Source of the DNA: Solobacterium sp.
GTDB lineage: Bacteria > Bacillota_I > Bacilli_A > Erysipelotrichales > Erysipelotrichaceae
Direction of reading: 5' to 3'
Assembly: GCA_017469885.1 (NCBI GenBank)
Contig: JAFUFO010000039.1
Coordinates: forward strand, 1 to 64,000
Length of the DNA: 64,000 bases
This document shows, piece after piece, positions 33,115-41,907 of this stretch. Each line of letters starts with the position of its first letter. Positions within the stretch are counted from its first letter, which is position 1. Under the pieces are notes generated by a model. It did not search any database. It was not told the origin of the DNA and was given only the letters and a program-made list of their open reading frames with translations. A program made the position numbers and the translations under genes.

Positions 33115-35724
33115 TCAGGCTAATTCCTTCAATCTTGCGAGCACAACATTCAGCTGTTTTTCATAGTCTTCCAGCTTCTTCTGTTCCGCTTCGATCTTCT
33201 GTTTCGGAGCCTTCGCAAGGAAGCCCTGATTTGAGAGAATACCGCGGCTGCGGGCAACTTCCTTCTCAAGACGTTCACGCTCTGCGTTCATCTTGGTACG
33301 CTCTGCTTCTACATCCATAAGCTGTGAGCTCGGGATATAGATCGTTCCGCCGCGTACGGTCTGAACCGAAAGATCCCCTTCCAGCGAATCCTTCCAGGTA
33401 ACCTTTGCCAGACGTTCAAGCATCATTGCCTGTGTTTCATTGACCGGGACAACATTTCCGTCAAGATCACGGATCTCCACATCAAGCGGAGCACTCGGCT
33501 TCAGGTCGTTCGCCATCTTCACTTCACGGATCTTCTGAATGACAGAGATCAGGCGATCCATTCCGTCAATATCAGCCTCAGGAATATCAGCAAGTTTCTC
33601 AGGCCATGTCTCGAGGCAGATGCTCTCCTTATCATGCGGAAGCTTCTGATAGATTTCTTCTGTCACAAACGGCATGAACGGATGAAGCATACGGATAATT
33701 GCACTCAGCATGACCAGCAGCGTAGACTGCGCACCCTTGCGGACTGCCTCATCCTCACTGGACAGACTTGCCTTGGAAAGCTCAATGTACCAGGAACAGA
33801 AATCATCCCAGACAAAGGAATACAGTTCGTTTCCAACAAGCGCGAACTCATATTTTTCCATATTCTCCGTAACGTGATCCAGAACCAGATTCAGTTTGTT
33901 CAGAATCCAGGCATCACTTGCGGACAGCGTGGAAAGATCAATGTCACTCTTCGTCATACCTTCCGGCAGATTCATCAGAACAAAGCGGGATGCGTTCCAG
34001 AGCTTGTTGATGAAGTTCCAGGAAGCTTCCACCTTCTCCGGGATATAACGCATATCCTGACCCGGTGTGCTGTTGGTCGAAAGGAAGAACCGAAGCGAGT
34101 CAACACCATACTGATCGATGACTTCCATTGGATCAATGCCGTTTCCGAGGGATTTGGACATCTTTCTGCCCTGCGCATCACGAATCAGACCGTGAATCAG
34201 AACATCCTTAAACGGACGCTCATGCAGGAAGTGACGCGCCTGGAATGCCATACGCGCAACCCAGAAGAAGATAATGTCATATCCGGTGACCATTGTGGAA
34301 GTCGGATAATAGCGCTTCAGATCTTCTGTTTCTTCCGGCCATCCAAGTGTTGCAAACGGCCAGAGTGCAGATGAGAACCAGGTATCCAGAACATCCTCAT
34401 CCTGAACCCAGTTTTCAATATCTTCCGGAGCGGTCATTCCGACATAGGTCTCTCCGGTCTCCTTGTGATACCATGCAGGAATCCGGTGGCCCCACCAGAG
34501 CTGACGGGAGATGCACCAGTCCTCAATATTCTCAAGCCACTGTTCGAATACACGCTCGAAGCGTTCCGGATAGAATGTGATCTTTTCATCCGGGTTTTTC
34601 TGATGTTCGAGCACATCATCCGCAAGCGGCTTCATCTTAACGAACCACTGCTGAGAAAGATACGGTTCAACGACACAGTTTGTACGTTCACTGTGACCGA
34701 CATTATGAACGATATCTTCAATCTTGATGAGATTGCCTTCGGCTTCGATACGCTTGATCAGTGCATCTCTGCATTCATAACGGTCCATACCGTTAAACTC
34801 GCCCGCAAGTTTATTCATGGTTCCGTCATCGTTCATGCAGATCGGTTTCGGAAGATGATGACGTTCCGCAATCGCAAAGTCGTTGGGATCGTGTGCCGGT
34901 GTGCATTTCATCGCACCGGTTCCGAATTCAATATCGACATAATCATCTCCGATGATCGGCAGTTCTTCGCCATTTGCCGGATTGATCGTATGCATTCCGA
35001 TCACATCCTGGAACCGCTCGTCCTTCGGATTAACGACGACGCAGACATCACCGAACATGGTTTCCGGACGTGTTGTAGCAACCGTAAATTCTTTTCCGGT
35101 CTCAACAACACGGTACTTCATGTAATACATCTTGCCCGGGTCATCCTGATATTTGACTTCAATATTGGAAAGAGCCGTCCGCGCTTCCGGATCCCAGTTG
35201 ATGATCCGCCAGCCGCGATAAATAAGACCCTCATTATAGAGTGTCACAAAGACATGATTAACCGCAGCGTTAAATCCTTCATCCATCGTAAAACGCTCAC
35301 GGGTATAGTCCAGGCTGTTGCCGAGCTTCGCCCACTGCTTACGGATGGTTGCGGCATATTCCGCTTTCCACTCCCAGGCACGTTCAAGAAATTTTTCACG
35401 TCCGATATCATAACGGGAGATTCCCTCGGACTTCAGACGTGCATCAACTCTTGCCTGTGTCGCAATACCTGCATGGTCCATTCCAGGCAGATAGAGCATG
35501 TCATATCCCTGCATGCGCTTGTAACGGGAAATGATGTCCTGAAGCGTGTTATCCCAGGCATGTCCGATATGAAGAATGCCGGTGACATTGGGAGGCGGAA
35601 TCACAATCGTAAACGGATCCTTTGATTTATCGCCGGCTGTAAAATATCCCTTTTCCACCCACTGATCATATCGGCCGGTCTCTACCGAAGTATGATCGTA
35701 TTTCGGCGCAAGATTTTCTTTCAT
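33115..35724 (-). CDS. valS: Valyl-tRNA synthetase
   Basis: Class I synthetase charging tRNA-Val, 869 residues. HIGH motif variant HIGHAW (near 47-52), the CP1 editing domain, KMSKS within GRKMSKSLGNG (near 522), the anticodon-binding domain and a C-terminal coiled-coil arm (AERTKMNAERERLEKEVARS) are all present. It is controlled by an upstream T-box. Confidence 0.96.
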   Translation of the reverse strand: MKENLAPKYDHTSVETGRYDQWVEKGYFTAGDKSKDPFTIVIPPPNVTGILHIGHAWDNTLQDIISRYKRMQGYDMLYLPGMDHAGIATQARVDARLKSEGISRYDIGREKFLERAWEWKAEYAATIRKQWAKLGNSLDYTRERFTMDEGFNAAVNHVFVTLYNEGLIYRGWRIINWDPEARTALSNIEVKYQDDPGKMYYMKYRVVETGKEFTVATTRPETMFGDVCVVVNPKDERFQDVIGMHTINPANGEELPIIGDDYVDIEFGTGAMKCTPAHDPNDFAIAERHHLPKPICMNDDGTMNKLAGEFNGMDRYECRDALIKRIEAEGNLIKIEDIVHNVGHSERTNCVVEPYLSQQWFVKMKPLADDVLEHQKNPDEKITFYPERFERVFEQWLENIEDWCISRQLWWGHRIPAWYHKETGETYVGMTAPEDIENWVQDEDVLDTWFSSALWPFATLGWPEETEDLKRYYPTSTMVTGYDIIFFWVARMAFQARHFLHERPFKDVLIHGLIRDAQGRKMSKSLGNGIDPMEVIDQYGVDSLRFFLSTNSTPGQDMRYIPEKVEASWNFINKLWNASRFVLMNLPEGMTKSDIDLSTLSASDAWILNKLNLVLDHVTENMEKYEFALVGNELYSFVWDDFCSWYIELSKASLSSEDEAVRKGAQSTLLVMLSAIIRMLHPFMPFVTEEIYQKLPHDKESICLETWPEKLADIPEADIDGMDRLISVIQKIREVKMANDLKPSAPLDVEIRDLDGNVVPVNETQAMMLERLAKVTWKDSLEGDLSVQTVRGGTIYIPSSQLMDVEAERTKMNAERERLEKEVARSRGILSNQGFLAKAPKQKIEAEQKKLEDYEKQLNVVLARLKELA

Positions 35725-35741
35725 CGTCTCTTTCCTCCTTA

Positions 35742-35963
35742 AACAAAAGAAAACGTCCTATGCGAAGGACGCTGTAAGCGTGGTACCACCTTGCTTGCTT
35801 CTCAAGACGCGTTAACGTGCGTAATCCGGCTGTTCTTACTGAATGTTCAGAGCAGCAGCTCCCGGAGGACTTCCCGTGAATGGCATCTGTTTTCTTTCAC
35901 CAGCCGAAAACTCTCTGTAAGAATGCAGATCCACGATACTTGTTCCGTTCATCGCTTATTGCG
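35742..35963 (-). promoter_or_regulatory. T-box leader controlling valS
   Basis: Minus-strand T-box AAGGTGGTACCACGC at 35778-35792 and terminator GCGTCC / GGACG with T-rich tail (35742-35772). GTC at 35868-35870, in a GAAGTC context, is a plausible valine specifier. The spacing resembles the thrS leader. Confidence 0.93.
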
Positions 35964-35992
35964 ATTATATCCTCAGTCCTGCGGTTTTTCAA
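35964..35992 (-). promoter_or_regulatory. Promoter of the valS T-box transcript
   Basis: Minus strand: -35 TTGAAA (35987-35992), 17-base spacer, -10 TATAAT (35964-35969). Confidence 0.85.
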
Positions 35993-36025
35993 CATGATCT
36001 GTGCCGGATCATTACAGGAACAGGA

Positions 36026-37114
36026 TCAGTTACCCCTGCGGCGATGACTCCGCTTTTTTGCACGTCTTCCGGATGCACTGTGATCAGCTACCCTGACATT
36101 CTCGACAGCTTCCGCCTCCTGGATTCGGCTTACCGCTTCGGTAATACCTACCGTTTCCATTTCATCGATAGAAGACCATGTGGACGAAGATGATGACTCA
36201 GGGGCTTCTTCCCGGCGAGTATTCACCGGAGATTTCGGAATCCGCCGCGGCTTGCGTTCAGGCTGCGACTGTCGTGCCTGTGAAACAGACCTGGCAGATA
36301 CCGCAGGCTCCATCAGCTTCTCTTGCTGAGCAGCGAAAGGCGCAGATCCATCCGCATCTTTTCGTTTCGTTTCTACCGATCGGCTGTTCGTCCTGCGGAC
36401 GTTGTTTTCCTTTACATCATCAGAATCATGTTTCACAACCCGGTTTTCGAGATCAATTACCGCATCTTCAAATTCGACAGTATCCATTTCATCGATGGAT
36501 TTCATAAACGCAGACCGGTCTTCGGATGTTGGCTTCGCTTCCAGTGCTGGCGTTGCCGATGAAGTGGGTGCCGGTTTTTTTGGGGAAACAGTCGCTTTGC
36601 CTTTCCGATGAAACAGACCGTTCAGTCCTTTCTTCTCAGATTTTACGGGAGCGGATGATACGGCAGGCTCCTTCGTGGATTTTGTTTCAGGGTCCGGTAC
36701 ATTGTTCTTTTCTGCCTGTAATTCCTGATACTGCGTACGGCGAAGCCGCTTGCGTTCGACCGGTTTCTCCTGAGTCATAGATGCCTGATCCGCCGGACCA
36801 GCTGGAATATAAGCAGGCTCAGGTGCCTTGATCTCATCAAGAATGTCCGGTGCCTCCCGACGCCAGCGATTCTTCATACGCGTATTGATAATGTAATCTG
36901 TAACGACTCCGTCAATAACCAGGCCCATCAGAAGCACCGCAAGCTTTGTATACGGTGCAGCTTCCAGAATCATGAACAGCATCTCGCAGACGAGATAAGC
37001 AATAAAAAAGATCACAAGATAAACAATTGCGGTTGCCGCAAAATAGCGCCGTTTCATCTGCCGAAGTTTACTGCGGGGATTACGTTCATTCATGGACATC
37101 ATTTTAGCACGCAT
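36026..37114 (-). CDS. Two-helix membrane protein with long disordered tail and repeated SIDEM motif
   Basis: A 362-residue protein I do not recognise. Two transmembrane helices lie near residues 27-75, with very short loops. About 270 residues of polar, charged, proline- and serine-rich sequence follow, predicted disordered and probably cytoplasmic. Two matching short motifs occur in the tail: SIDEMDTVEFEDAVIDLE and SIDEMETVGITEAVSRIQ, the second near the C-terminus. The end is strongly basic (GRRAKKRSHRRRGN). The start is uncertain: ATG 37114, 37102, 37099 and 37093 all lack a clear ribosome binding site. It lies between the valS promoter and ruvB, same strand. Confidence 0.7.
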   Translation of the reverse strand: MRAKMMSMNERNPRSKLRQMKRRYFAATAIVYLVIFFIAYLVCEMLFMILEAAPYTKLAVLLMGLVIDGVVTDYIINTRMKNRWRREAPDILDEIKAPEPAYIPAGPADQASMTQEKPVERKRLRRTQYQELQAEKNNVPDPETKSTKEPAVSSAPVKSEKKGLNGLFHRKGKATVSPKKPAPTSSATPALEAKPTSEDRSAFMKSIDEMDTVEFEDAVIDLENRVVKHDSDDVKENNVRRTNSRSVETKRKDADGSAPFAAQQEKLMEPAVSARSVSQARQSQPERKPRRIPKSPVNTRREEAPESSSSSTWSSIDEMETVGITEAVSRIQEAEAVENVRVADHSASGRRAKKRSHRRRGN

Positions 37115-37135
37115 TCATATATCAGTTCATAAAAC

Positions 37136-37162
37136 AAAAAAGCAGCATTTTTACATGCTGCT
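37136..37162 (-). terminator. Terminator of the rplU-ruvB gene string
   Basis: Minus-strand AGCAGCAT / ATGCTGCT stem followed by six T, right after the ruvB stop. Confidence 0.85.
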
Positions 37163-37164
37163 GA

Positions 37165-38184
37165 TCAGAACAGAGAATCCTGGGTATGTCCCGGAAGCGG
37201 GATTCCAAGATGACGGTATGCGGCAGGCGTTGCCACACGTCCGCGGTTTGTACGGTTCACAAATCCGATCTGAATCAGATACGGTTCATAAACATCTTCG
37301 AGCGTTGTTGTTTCCTCGCTGATCGCATTCGCAAGTGCATCCAGTCCGACCGGACCGCCATGGTAGCGTTCAATGATGCCGCGAAGATACCGGATATCGA
37401 CTTCATCGAGACCGAGGGAGTCGACATGAAGACGGTCAAGACTCTGCTGGGCGATTTCCGATGTAATCACACCGTTATTCCATACCTGCGCAAAGTCACG
37501 GATTCTTCTAAGCAGACGGTTCGCAATCCGGGGCGTTCCCCTGCTTCGGCGTGCAATTTCATATACAGCCGGCTCCTCAATCGTGACGCCAAGCACACGG
37601 GAGGTTCTTCTTACGATGGCCGCAAGCTGGTCGTTTGTGTAGTACTCCAGTTTGGAGATAATACCAAACCGGTCACGCAGCGGTGAAGAGAGATCTCCGG
37701 CTCGGGTCGTTGCGCCGACAAGCGTAAACGGCGGAAGATCGAGACGGACACTCCGGCTCCCTGCTTCCTTACCGACGATGACATCGATGCAGAAGTCTTC
37801 CATAGCCGGATACAGCACTTCCTCAACAACCTTGGAAAGGCGGTGAATTTCATCAATAAACAGAATATCTCCCGGCTCAAGCACGGAAAGAATCGCCGCC
37901 AGGTCCCCTGCTTTTTCAATACTGGGGCCGCTGGCAACACGAATTCCGCTGTGCATCTCATGCGCAAGAATATAGGAAAGTGTTGTCTTTCCAAGCCCCG
38001 GAGGACCATACAGCAGAACATGATCCAGGCTCTCATTCCGCTGCAGCGCTGCCTGAATAAAAATCCTGAGATTTTCTTTCAGTGCATCCTGCCCGACATA
38101 CTCATCCAGTGTCTGAGGACGAATACTTTCTTCTTCGTCTCCGGCAGAAGCAGCAGACAGTAAACGCGTATCTTCCATCGTCAT
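37165..38184 (-). CDS. ruvB: Holliday junction branch migration helicase RuvB
   Basis: AAA+ motor driving branch migration with RuvA, 339 residues. Walker A GPPGLGKT at 60-67; Walker [11 protein letters not shown]; sensor 1 [19 protein letters not shown]-terminal winged-helix domain. GGAGGG precedes the start, and the gene follows ruvA by 6 bases. ruvC is absent, as usual in Firmicutes, where RecU serves. Confidence 0.96.
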   Translation of the reverse strand: MTMEDTRLLSAASAGDEEESIRPQTLDEYVGQDALKENLRIFIQAALQRNESLDHVLLYGPPGLGKTTLSYILAHEMHSGIRVASGPSIEKAGDLAAILSVLEPGDILFIDEIHRLSKVVEEVLYPAMEDFCIDVIVGKEAGSRSVRLDLPPFTLVGATTRAGDLSSPLRDRFGIISKLEYYTNDQLAAIVRRTSRVLGVTIEEPAVYEIARRSRGTPRIANRLLRRIRDFAQVWNNGVITSEIAQQSLDRLHVDSLGLDEVDIRYLRGIIERYHGGPVGLDALANAISEETTTLEDVYEPYLIQIGFVNRTNRGRVATPAAYRHLGIPLPGHTQDSLF

Positions 38185-38190
38185 CTAAGA

Positions 38191-38784
38191 TTACCCTCCA
38201 AGCTTCTTTTTCATCAGAAACTGCAGACCAAGCTTCAGGTACTTTTCCGTGCTTTCCTGCGGATTTCTGCTCATATAATCTGCCGCAGCGGATACATCCG
38301 GCTGACGGTATCCAAGATTCCGGAGCGCATCACACGCTTCTTCGATTTCAAGCGGATACGAAGGCTGTTCCTGCTTGGTCTTTGCGGTGACAGGGACAAG
38401 TTTTCCCTTCAGATCCAGTACGATCTGACTTGCGGTTTTCGCACCGATACCGGGCATGGATTTCAGTACTGATACATCGCCTGATTCGACTGCCATGATG
38501 ATCTTGTCGGCACTCGCTTTTGCGAGCATGTTCATCGCAGTCTTCGGTCCAAGTCCCTTTACGGAAATCAGACGCAGGAAGAGATCCATTTCCTGCTGGC
38601 TCTCAAAGCCATAGAGAGAAAGTTCTGCCTCTGTGTAATGCAGATAGGTGAATACCTTTACTTCTTCATTCAGATGAATTTTATCGGTATGCGCGTAACT
38701 GACTTTCCAGCCCATACCGCCATGATCGACAATGAGCCAGTCGCTTCCGTAGCTTTCAACAGTGCCTGTGATAAATGCGATCAT
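38191..38784 (-). CDS. ruvA: Holliday junction protein RuvA
   Basis: Tetrameric junction-binding subunit, 197 residues: N-terminal OB-fold, two helix-hairpin-helix motifs (ISVKGLGPKTAMNML; LKSMPGIGAKTASQIVLDLKG) and a C-terminal RuvB-contacting domain. The ribosome binding site AAGGAGG overlaps the obgE stop. Confidence 0.95.
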   Translation of the reverse strand: MIAFITGTVESYGSDWLIVDHGGMGWKVSYAHTDKIHLNEEVKVFTYLHYTEAELSLYGFESQQEMDLFLRLISVKGLGPKTAMNMLAKASADKIIMAVESGDVSVLKSMPGIGAKTASQIVLDLKGKLVPVTAKTKQEQPSYPLEIEEACDALRNLGYRQPDVSAAADYMSRNPQESTEKYLKLGLQFLMKKKLGG

Positions 38785-38796
38785 GCATTCTCCTCC

Positions 38797-40068
38797 TTAG
38801 TCCGTAAAGTCCATGATATAGGTGCCGACAATGACCTGGTCGCCGTCCTTACAGCCGGCTTCCCGCAGTGCGTTGTCGATACCCATTTTTGCAAGGGTCT
38901 GCGCAAATGCGTAGGTATCATCCATATTGTCAAAGTTGACCTGTTCTGCAAGACGATCCACTTTTGCGCTGTTTACCTTCCATCTCCGGTTGCCGAGATT
39001 TATGATTTCAAAATCCGGACGTTTGGGCTCATAACGGTAAACAACCACTTCTTCTTTTTCTTCGGTTTCCTCACTCTTTGCACGCTCTTCTTCTATCTTT
39101 TCCATCGCGGCATAAAGAATTTCATCAAGTCCCTTATGGGTCAGCGTGCTGCATGGATATACGGTAAGATCAGGGTGTGCTTCTCTGAACCGTTTCAGGT
39201 TTTCCTCAGCCCCGTCCGTATCCATCTTATTCGCCGCAATGATCTGCGGACGTTCACGAAGCTCCGGATCATAGTTTACCAGTTCTTCGTTGATGATATC
39301 ATAATCCTCCAGCGGATCCCGTTCTTCACCGCTCATATCAATGACATGAATCAGAACCCGGCATCTGCGGATATGACGCAGGAACTCATGTCCAAGGCCT
39401 TTGCCGTCCGCGGCGCCTTCGATCAGACCCGGCATGTCCGCAAGTACAAACCCGCGTTCATCCGGAAGTGATACAACACCGATATTGGGATCAATAGTCG
39501 TAAACGGGTATGCCGCAATCTGCGGTTTTGCGCGTGTGACAACCGAGAGGAATGTGGATTTGCCGACGGAAGGAAATCCGATCAGACCCGCATCCGCAAG
39601 CAGCCGCAGTTCCAGCTGAAGTTCCAGTTTTTCACCGATTTCGCCAGGCTGTGCATATTCCGGCGCATCATTCCGCGCAGTCGCAAAATGACAGTTGCCA
39701 AGACCGCCTTTGCCGCCCTTTGCGATCATAACGATCTGATGCGGTCTGGTAAGATCCGCAAGCAGATCGCCGTTCTCCGCATTGCGCACCAGGGTTCCAA
39801 GCGGAACCTTGATCGTTACATCTTCTCCGTCAGCGCCATGCATCTTCTTGATCTTGCCCGGTTCTCCGTTGCCCGCTTTTACGGAACGGGTAAACCGCAG
39901 CTTGGTGAGCGTTGTCTCATTCGTATCTACTTCAATATATACATGTCCGCCGCGTCCGCCGTCTCCGCCGAACGGTCCTCCGTTGGCATAGAACTTTTCA
40001 TGACGCCACGCGACGCATCCCTTACCGCCGTCTCCGGCCTTCACTTTTATTTTTATAAAATCAATCAT
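38797..40068 (-). CDS. obgE: GTPase Obg/CgtA
   Basis: Essential ribosome-associated GTPase, 423 residues. A glycine-rich Obg fold spans about 1-158; the G domain has GFPSVGKST at 164-172, DMPGL and NKMD; a C-terminal OCT domain covers about 350-423. The order rplU-prp-rpmA-obgE is the standard Firmicutes arrangement. GAGGATTTTT precedes the start. Confidence 0.95.
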   Translation of the reverse strand: MIDFIKIKVKAGDGGKGCVAWRHEKFYANGGPFGGDGGRGGHVYIEVDTNETTLTKLRFTRSVKAGNGEPGKIKKMHGADGEDVTIKVPLGTLVRNAENGDLLADLTRPHQIVMIAKGGKGGLGNCHFATARNDAPEYAQPGEIGEKLELQLELRLLADAGLIGFPSVGKSTFLSVVTRAKPQIAAYPFTTIDPNIGVVSLPDERGFVLADMPGLIEGAADGKGLGHEFLRHIRRCRVLIHVIDMSGEERDPLEDYDIINEELVNYDPELRERPQIIAANKMDTDGAEENLKRFREAHPDLTVYPCSTLTHKGLDEILYAAMEKIEEERAKSEETEEKEEVVVYRYEPKRPDFEIINLGNRRWKVNSAKVDRLAEQVNFDNMDDTYAFAQTLAKMGIDNALREAGCKDGDQVIVGTYIMDFTD

Positions 40069-40101
40069 AAAAATCCTCGCTGCTTTTTAATTCAAATGAA
40101 A

Positions 40102-40120
40102 GCCCCTGGTTTTCAGGGGC
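40102..40120 (-). terminator. Stem-loop between rpmA and obgE
   Basis: Minus-strand GCCCCTG / CAGGGGC with a 5-base loop, followed by only TTTC. Probably a partial terminator giving less obgE than ribosomal protein mRNA. Confidence 0.5.
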
Positions 40121-40132
40121 GTCCGTGTGTTC

Positions 40133-40417
40133 TTATGCCTGCGGGTAAACAGATACCTGCTTTTTGTCACGTCCGAGACGTTCGTACTTCACGACGCCGG
40201 ATGCGGTAGCGAATAATGTGTCATCACCGCCGCGGCTGACATTTTTACCCGGGTAGATCCGTGTACCACGCTGGCGGTAAATGATCGAACCGGCATTGCA
40301 GAACTGACCGTCCGCAACTTTAGCGCCAAGGCGGCGGCCTGCGGAGTCACGTCCGTTCTTTGTGGAAGATACACCCTTCTTGGATGCAAAGAACTGAATA
40401 TCTAATGTGAATTTCAT
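40133..40417 (-). CDS. rpmA: 50S ribosomal protein L27 with cleavable N-terminus
   Basis: Ribosomal protein near the peptidyl transferase centre, 94 residues. The start [10 protein letters not shown] precedes [15 protein letters not shown], the usual mature N-terminus. In Firmicutes this extension is removed by Prp, expected here between F10 and A11. The upstream gene prp overlaps rpmA by 4 bases. Confidence 0.97.
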   Translation of the reverse strand: MKFTLDIQFFASKKGVSSTKNGRDSAGRRLGAKVADGQFCNAGSIIYRQRGTRIYPGKNVSRGGDDTLFATASGVVKYERLGRDKKQVSVYPQA

Positions 40418-40734
40418 GGTTTTACACCTCCGTTTTCCTTTATGTTCAAAAATTGAGAGTTGCCTTCTTCAACTGTTTTCAGCTGTACAACGGCTGTTCT
40501 GAGAATCGTCTGCGTAAGTTCATCATCTCCGCATTCCGTGATGTCGATCCGGTTGTCACCGACTGTACATTTCGCATCACTGCCGAGTTCATACAGCGCG
40601 TTGCATGTGCCGAAGGCAATGGCACTTACCGCGGCACAGATCAGATCTTCTCCTTTATCGGCGCTCTGTGAATGGCCGCTGATTTTTACAGATCGGATTC
40701 CGTTCCGGTCGGCGGTAAGCACGACTTTGATCAT
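40414..40734 (-). CDS. prp: Ribosomal-processing cysteine protease Prp
   Basis: Cleaves the N-terminal extension of L27, 106 residues. Catalytic His21 ([12 protein letters not shown]) and Cys33 ([12 protein letters not shown]) are present. I chose ATG 40734, with GAGG ahead of it; the longer frame starts inside rplU. Placed between rplU and rpmA as in other Firmicutes. Confidence 0.93.
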   Translation of the reverse strand: MIKVVLTADRNGIRSVKISGHSQSADKGEDLICAAVSAIAFGTCNALYELGSDAKCTVGDNRIDITECGDDELTQTILRTAVVQLKTVEEGNSQFLNIKENGGVKP

Positions 40735-40735
40735 G

Positions 40736-41047
40736 TTAAGCCTCGATTGCGTTGACAATCAGCTTTGTATACGGCTGACGGTGACCCTGACGACGACGGG
40801 TGCTGCCCTTCTTCGGCTTGTACTTGAAGATGTGGATCTTGCGTTCCTTGCCCTGCTTTTCAACAGTGCAGGTAACCTTCGCACCTTCTACATACGGGGT
40901 TCCGATCTTTGTGGCCGCATCACTGACAAGAACTACCTTGTCAAATACTACGGTCTCACCCGGCTCAACATTGAGCTTTTCAACATAAATGGCCTGGTCC
41001 TTTTCAACCTTGACCTGCTTTCCGCCTGTTTCGATAACTGCGTACAT
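40736..41047 (-). CDS. rplU: 50S ribosomal protein L21
   Basis: 23S-binding ribosomal protein, 103 residues, starting [17 protein letters not shown] 41047 follows GGAGGTG; the codon before it (TTG) is not needed. The C-terminus has [20 protein letters not shown]. First gene of the rplU-ruvB string. Confidence 0.97.
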   Translation of the reverse strand: MYAVIETGGKQVKVEKDQAIYVEKLNVEPGETVVFDKVVLVSDAATKIGTPYVEGAKVTCTVEKQGKERKIHIFKYKPKKGSTRRRQGHRQPYTKLIVNAIEA

Positions 41048-41050
41048 CAA

Positions 41051-41160
41051 TTACACCTCCTGACTGCATATCTTAAGACGCGCCATTAAGGGGGTTTTTA
41101 CACGCTTAAACCCTTTTCTGAGCGGTTACAGACCTCAATCATGAGGACTGAAACATGAAA
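41051..41160 (-). ncRNA. Probable L21 leader (autoregulatory 5' UTR of rplU)
   Basis: About 110 bases between promoter and rplU show several paired segments, including CCTCATGATTGAGG, AAGGGTTT...AAACCCCCTT and GGCGCGTC. The position and G/C-rich blocks fit the L21 leader family described in Firmicutes; a covariance-model search would be needed to prove it. Confidence 0.6.
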
Positions 41161-41189
41161 ATATTATCACCCGCAGGTTCCTTCGTCAA
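41161..41189 (-). promoter_or_regulatory. Promoter of rplU
   Basis: Minus strand: -35 TTGACG (41184-41189), 17-base spacer, -10 TAATAT (41161-41166). Confidence 0.8.
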
Positions 41190-41194
41190 TCAGA

Positions 41195-41217
41195 AAATCC
41201 GTTTATTCAGCGGATTT
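41195..41217 (-). terminator. Terminator at the end of the dnaE-trmN6 string
   Basis: Minus-strand AAATCCG / CGGATTT stem spanning the stop codon of the methyltransferase gene, followed by TTC-rich sequence. Short T run, so moderate. Confidence 0.5.
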
Positions 41218-41898
41218 TGGAACATACAGGTCCGTCCGCACGTATTCGCTGTGCAGACAGTCCAGATAGACCGGCCGCAGAAGCTTCAGCGGCACTTCCG
41301 TTTCCAGTGTAAATTCCATCAGGAAACGTTTGAGAGATCCTTCCTGCGTATCATACACCGGGCAGAATCTGGTGAGAAGAAATCCGGTCTCACCGGCAGT
41401 AGTAAATACATCTTTAGACAGTTCCGCCGGGTAAACCATCACGACCCTGCCGCCCCGTTCCAGAAGCCGCCGGCTGTTTTCAAACAGTTCCAGGACAGAA
41501 AGATAGTCCCGGTGCCGTGCAGCATACAGATAAGGATTACGGTTCTTCAGTTCCTCCGGCAGGGATTCAAAATACGGAGGGTTGCAGATGACTGCGGTAA
41601 ACGGATCGTGCCGGTATGCCTGAAGTGAGGATACCGACAGCTCTGCCTGAATGCCGTTTCGGGAAAGATTTTTTTCTGCCAGTTCAATCACTTCCGGAAA
41701 CAGATCAATGCCGGCAAGCAGTTCCGGTTCATGCAGTGCCGCATAACAGAGAAGTGCCCCGTTGTTCGTCCCGACATCCAGAACCCGGTCATCATCACTG
41801 AGCACAAGAAACCGGCCAAGCAGCTCGGTATCGCTGCTGAAATGATATCCGGAGGGATCCTGTTCGATTTCGTACGGTGTCGCAAACAGATAGTCCAT
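41203..41898 (-). CDS. tRNA1(Val) N6-adenine methyltransferase-like protein
   Basis: SAM-dependent methyltransferase of 231 residues, YabB/YfiC (TrmN6) type. The SAM motif is DVGTNNG (41-47) and the catalytic NPPY is at 106-109. Family members modify A37 of tRNA1(Val). It lies 9 bases after the sensor kinase stop, so it is co-transcribed with it; in Bacillus it lies in other contexts. The exact substrate is inferred from family likeness. Confidence 0.85.
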   Translation of the reverse strand: MDYLFATPYEIEQDPSGYHFSSDTELLGRFLVLSDDDRVLDVGTNNGALLCYAALHEPELLAGIDLFPEVIELAEKNLSRNGIQAELSVSSLQAYRHDPFTAVICNPPYFESLPEELKNRNPYLYAARHRDYLSVLELFENSRRLLERGGRVVMVYPAELSKDVFTTAGETGFLLTRFCPVYDTQEGSLKRFLMEFTLETEVPLKLLRPVYLDCLHSEYVRTDLYVPKSAE

Positions 41899-41907
41899 AC
41901 AATCTCC

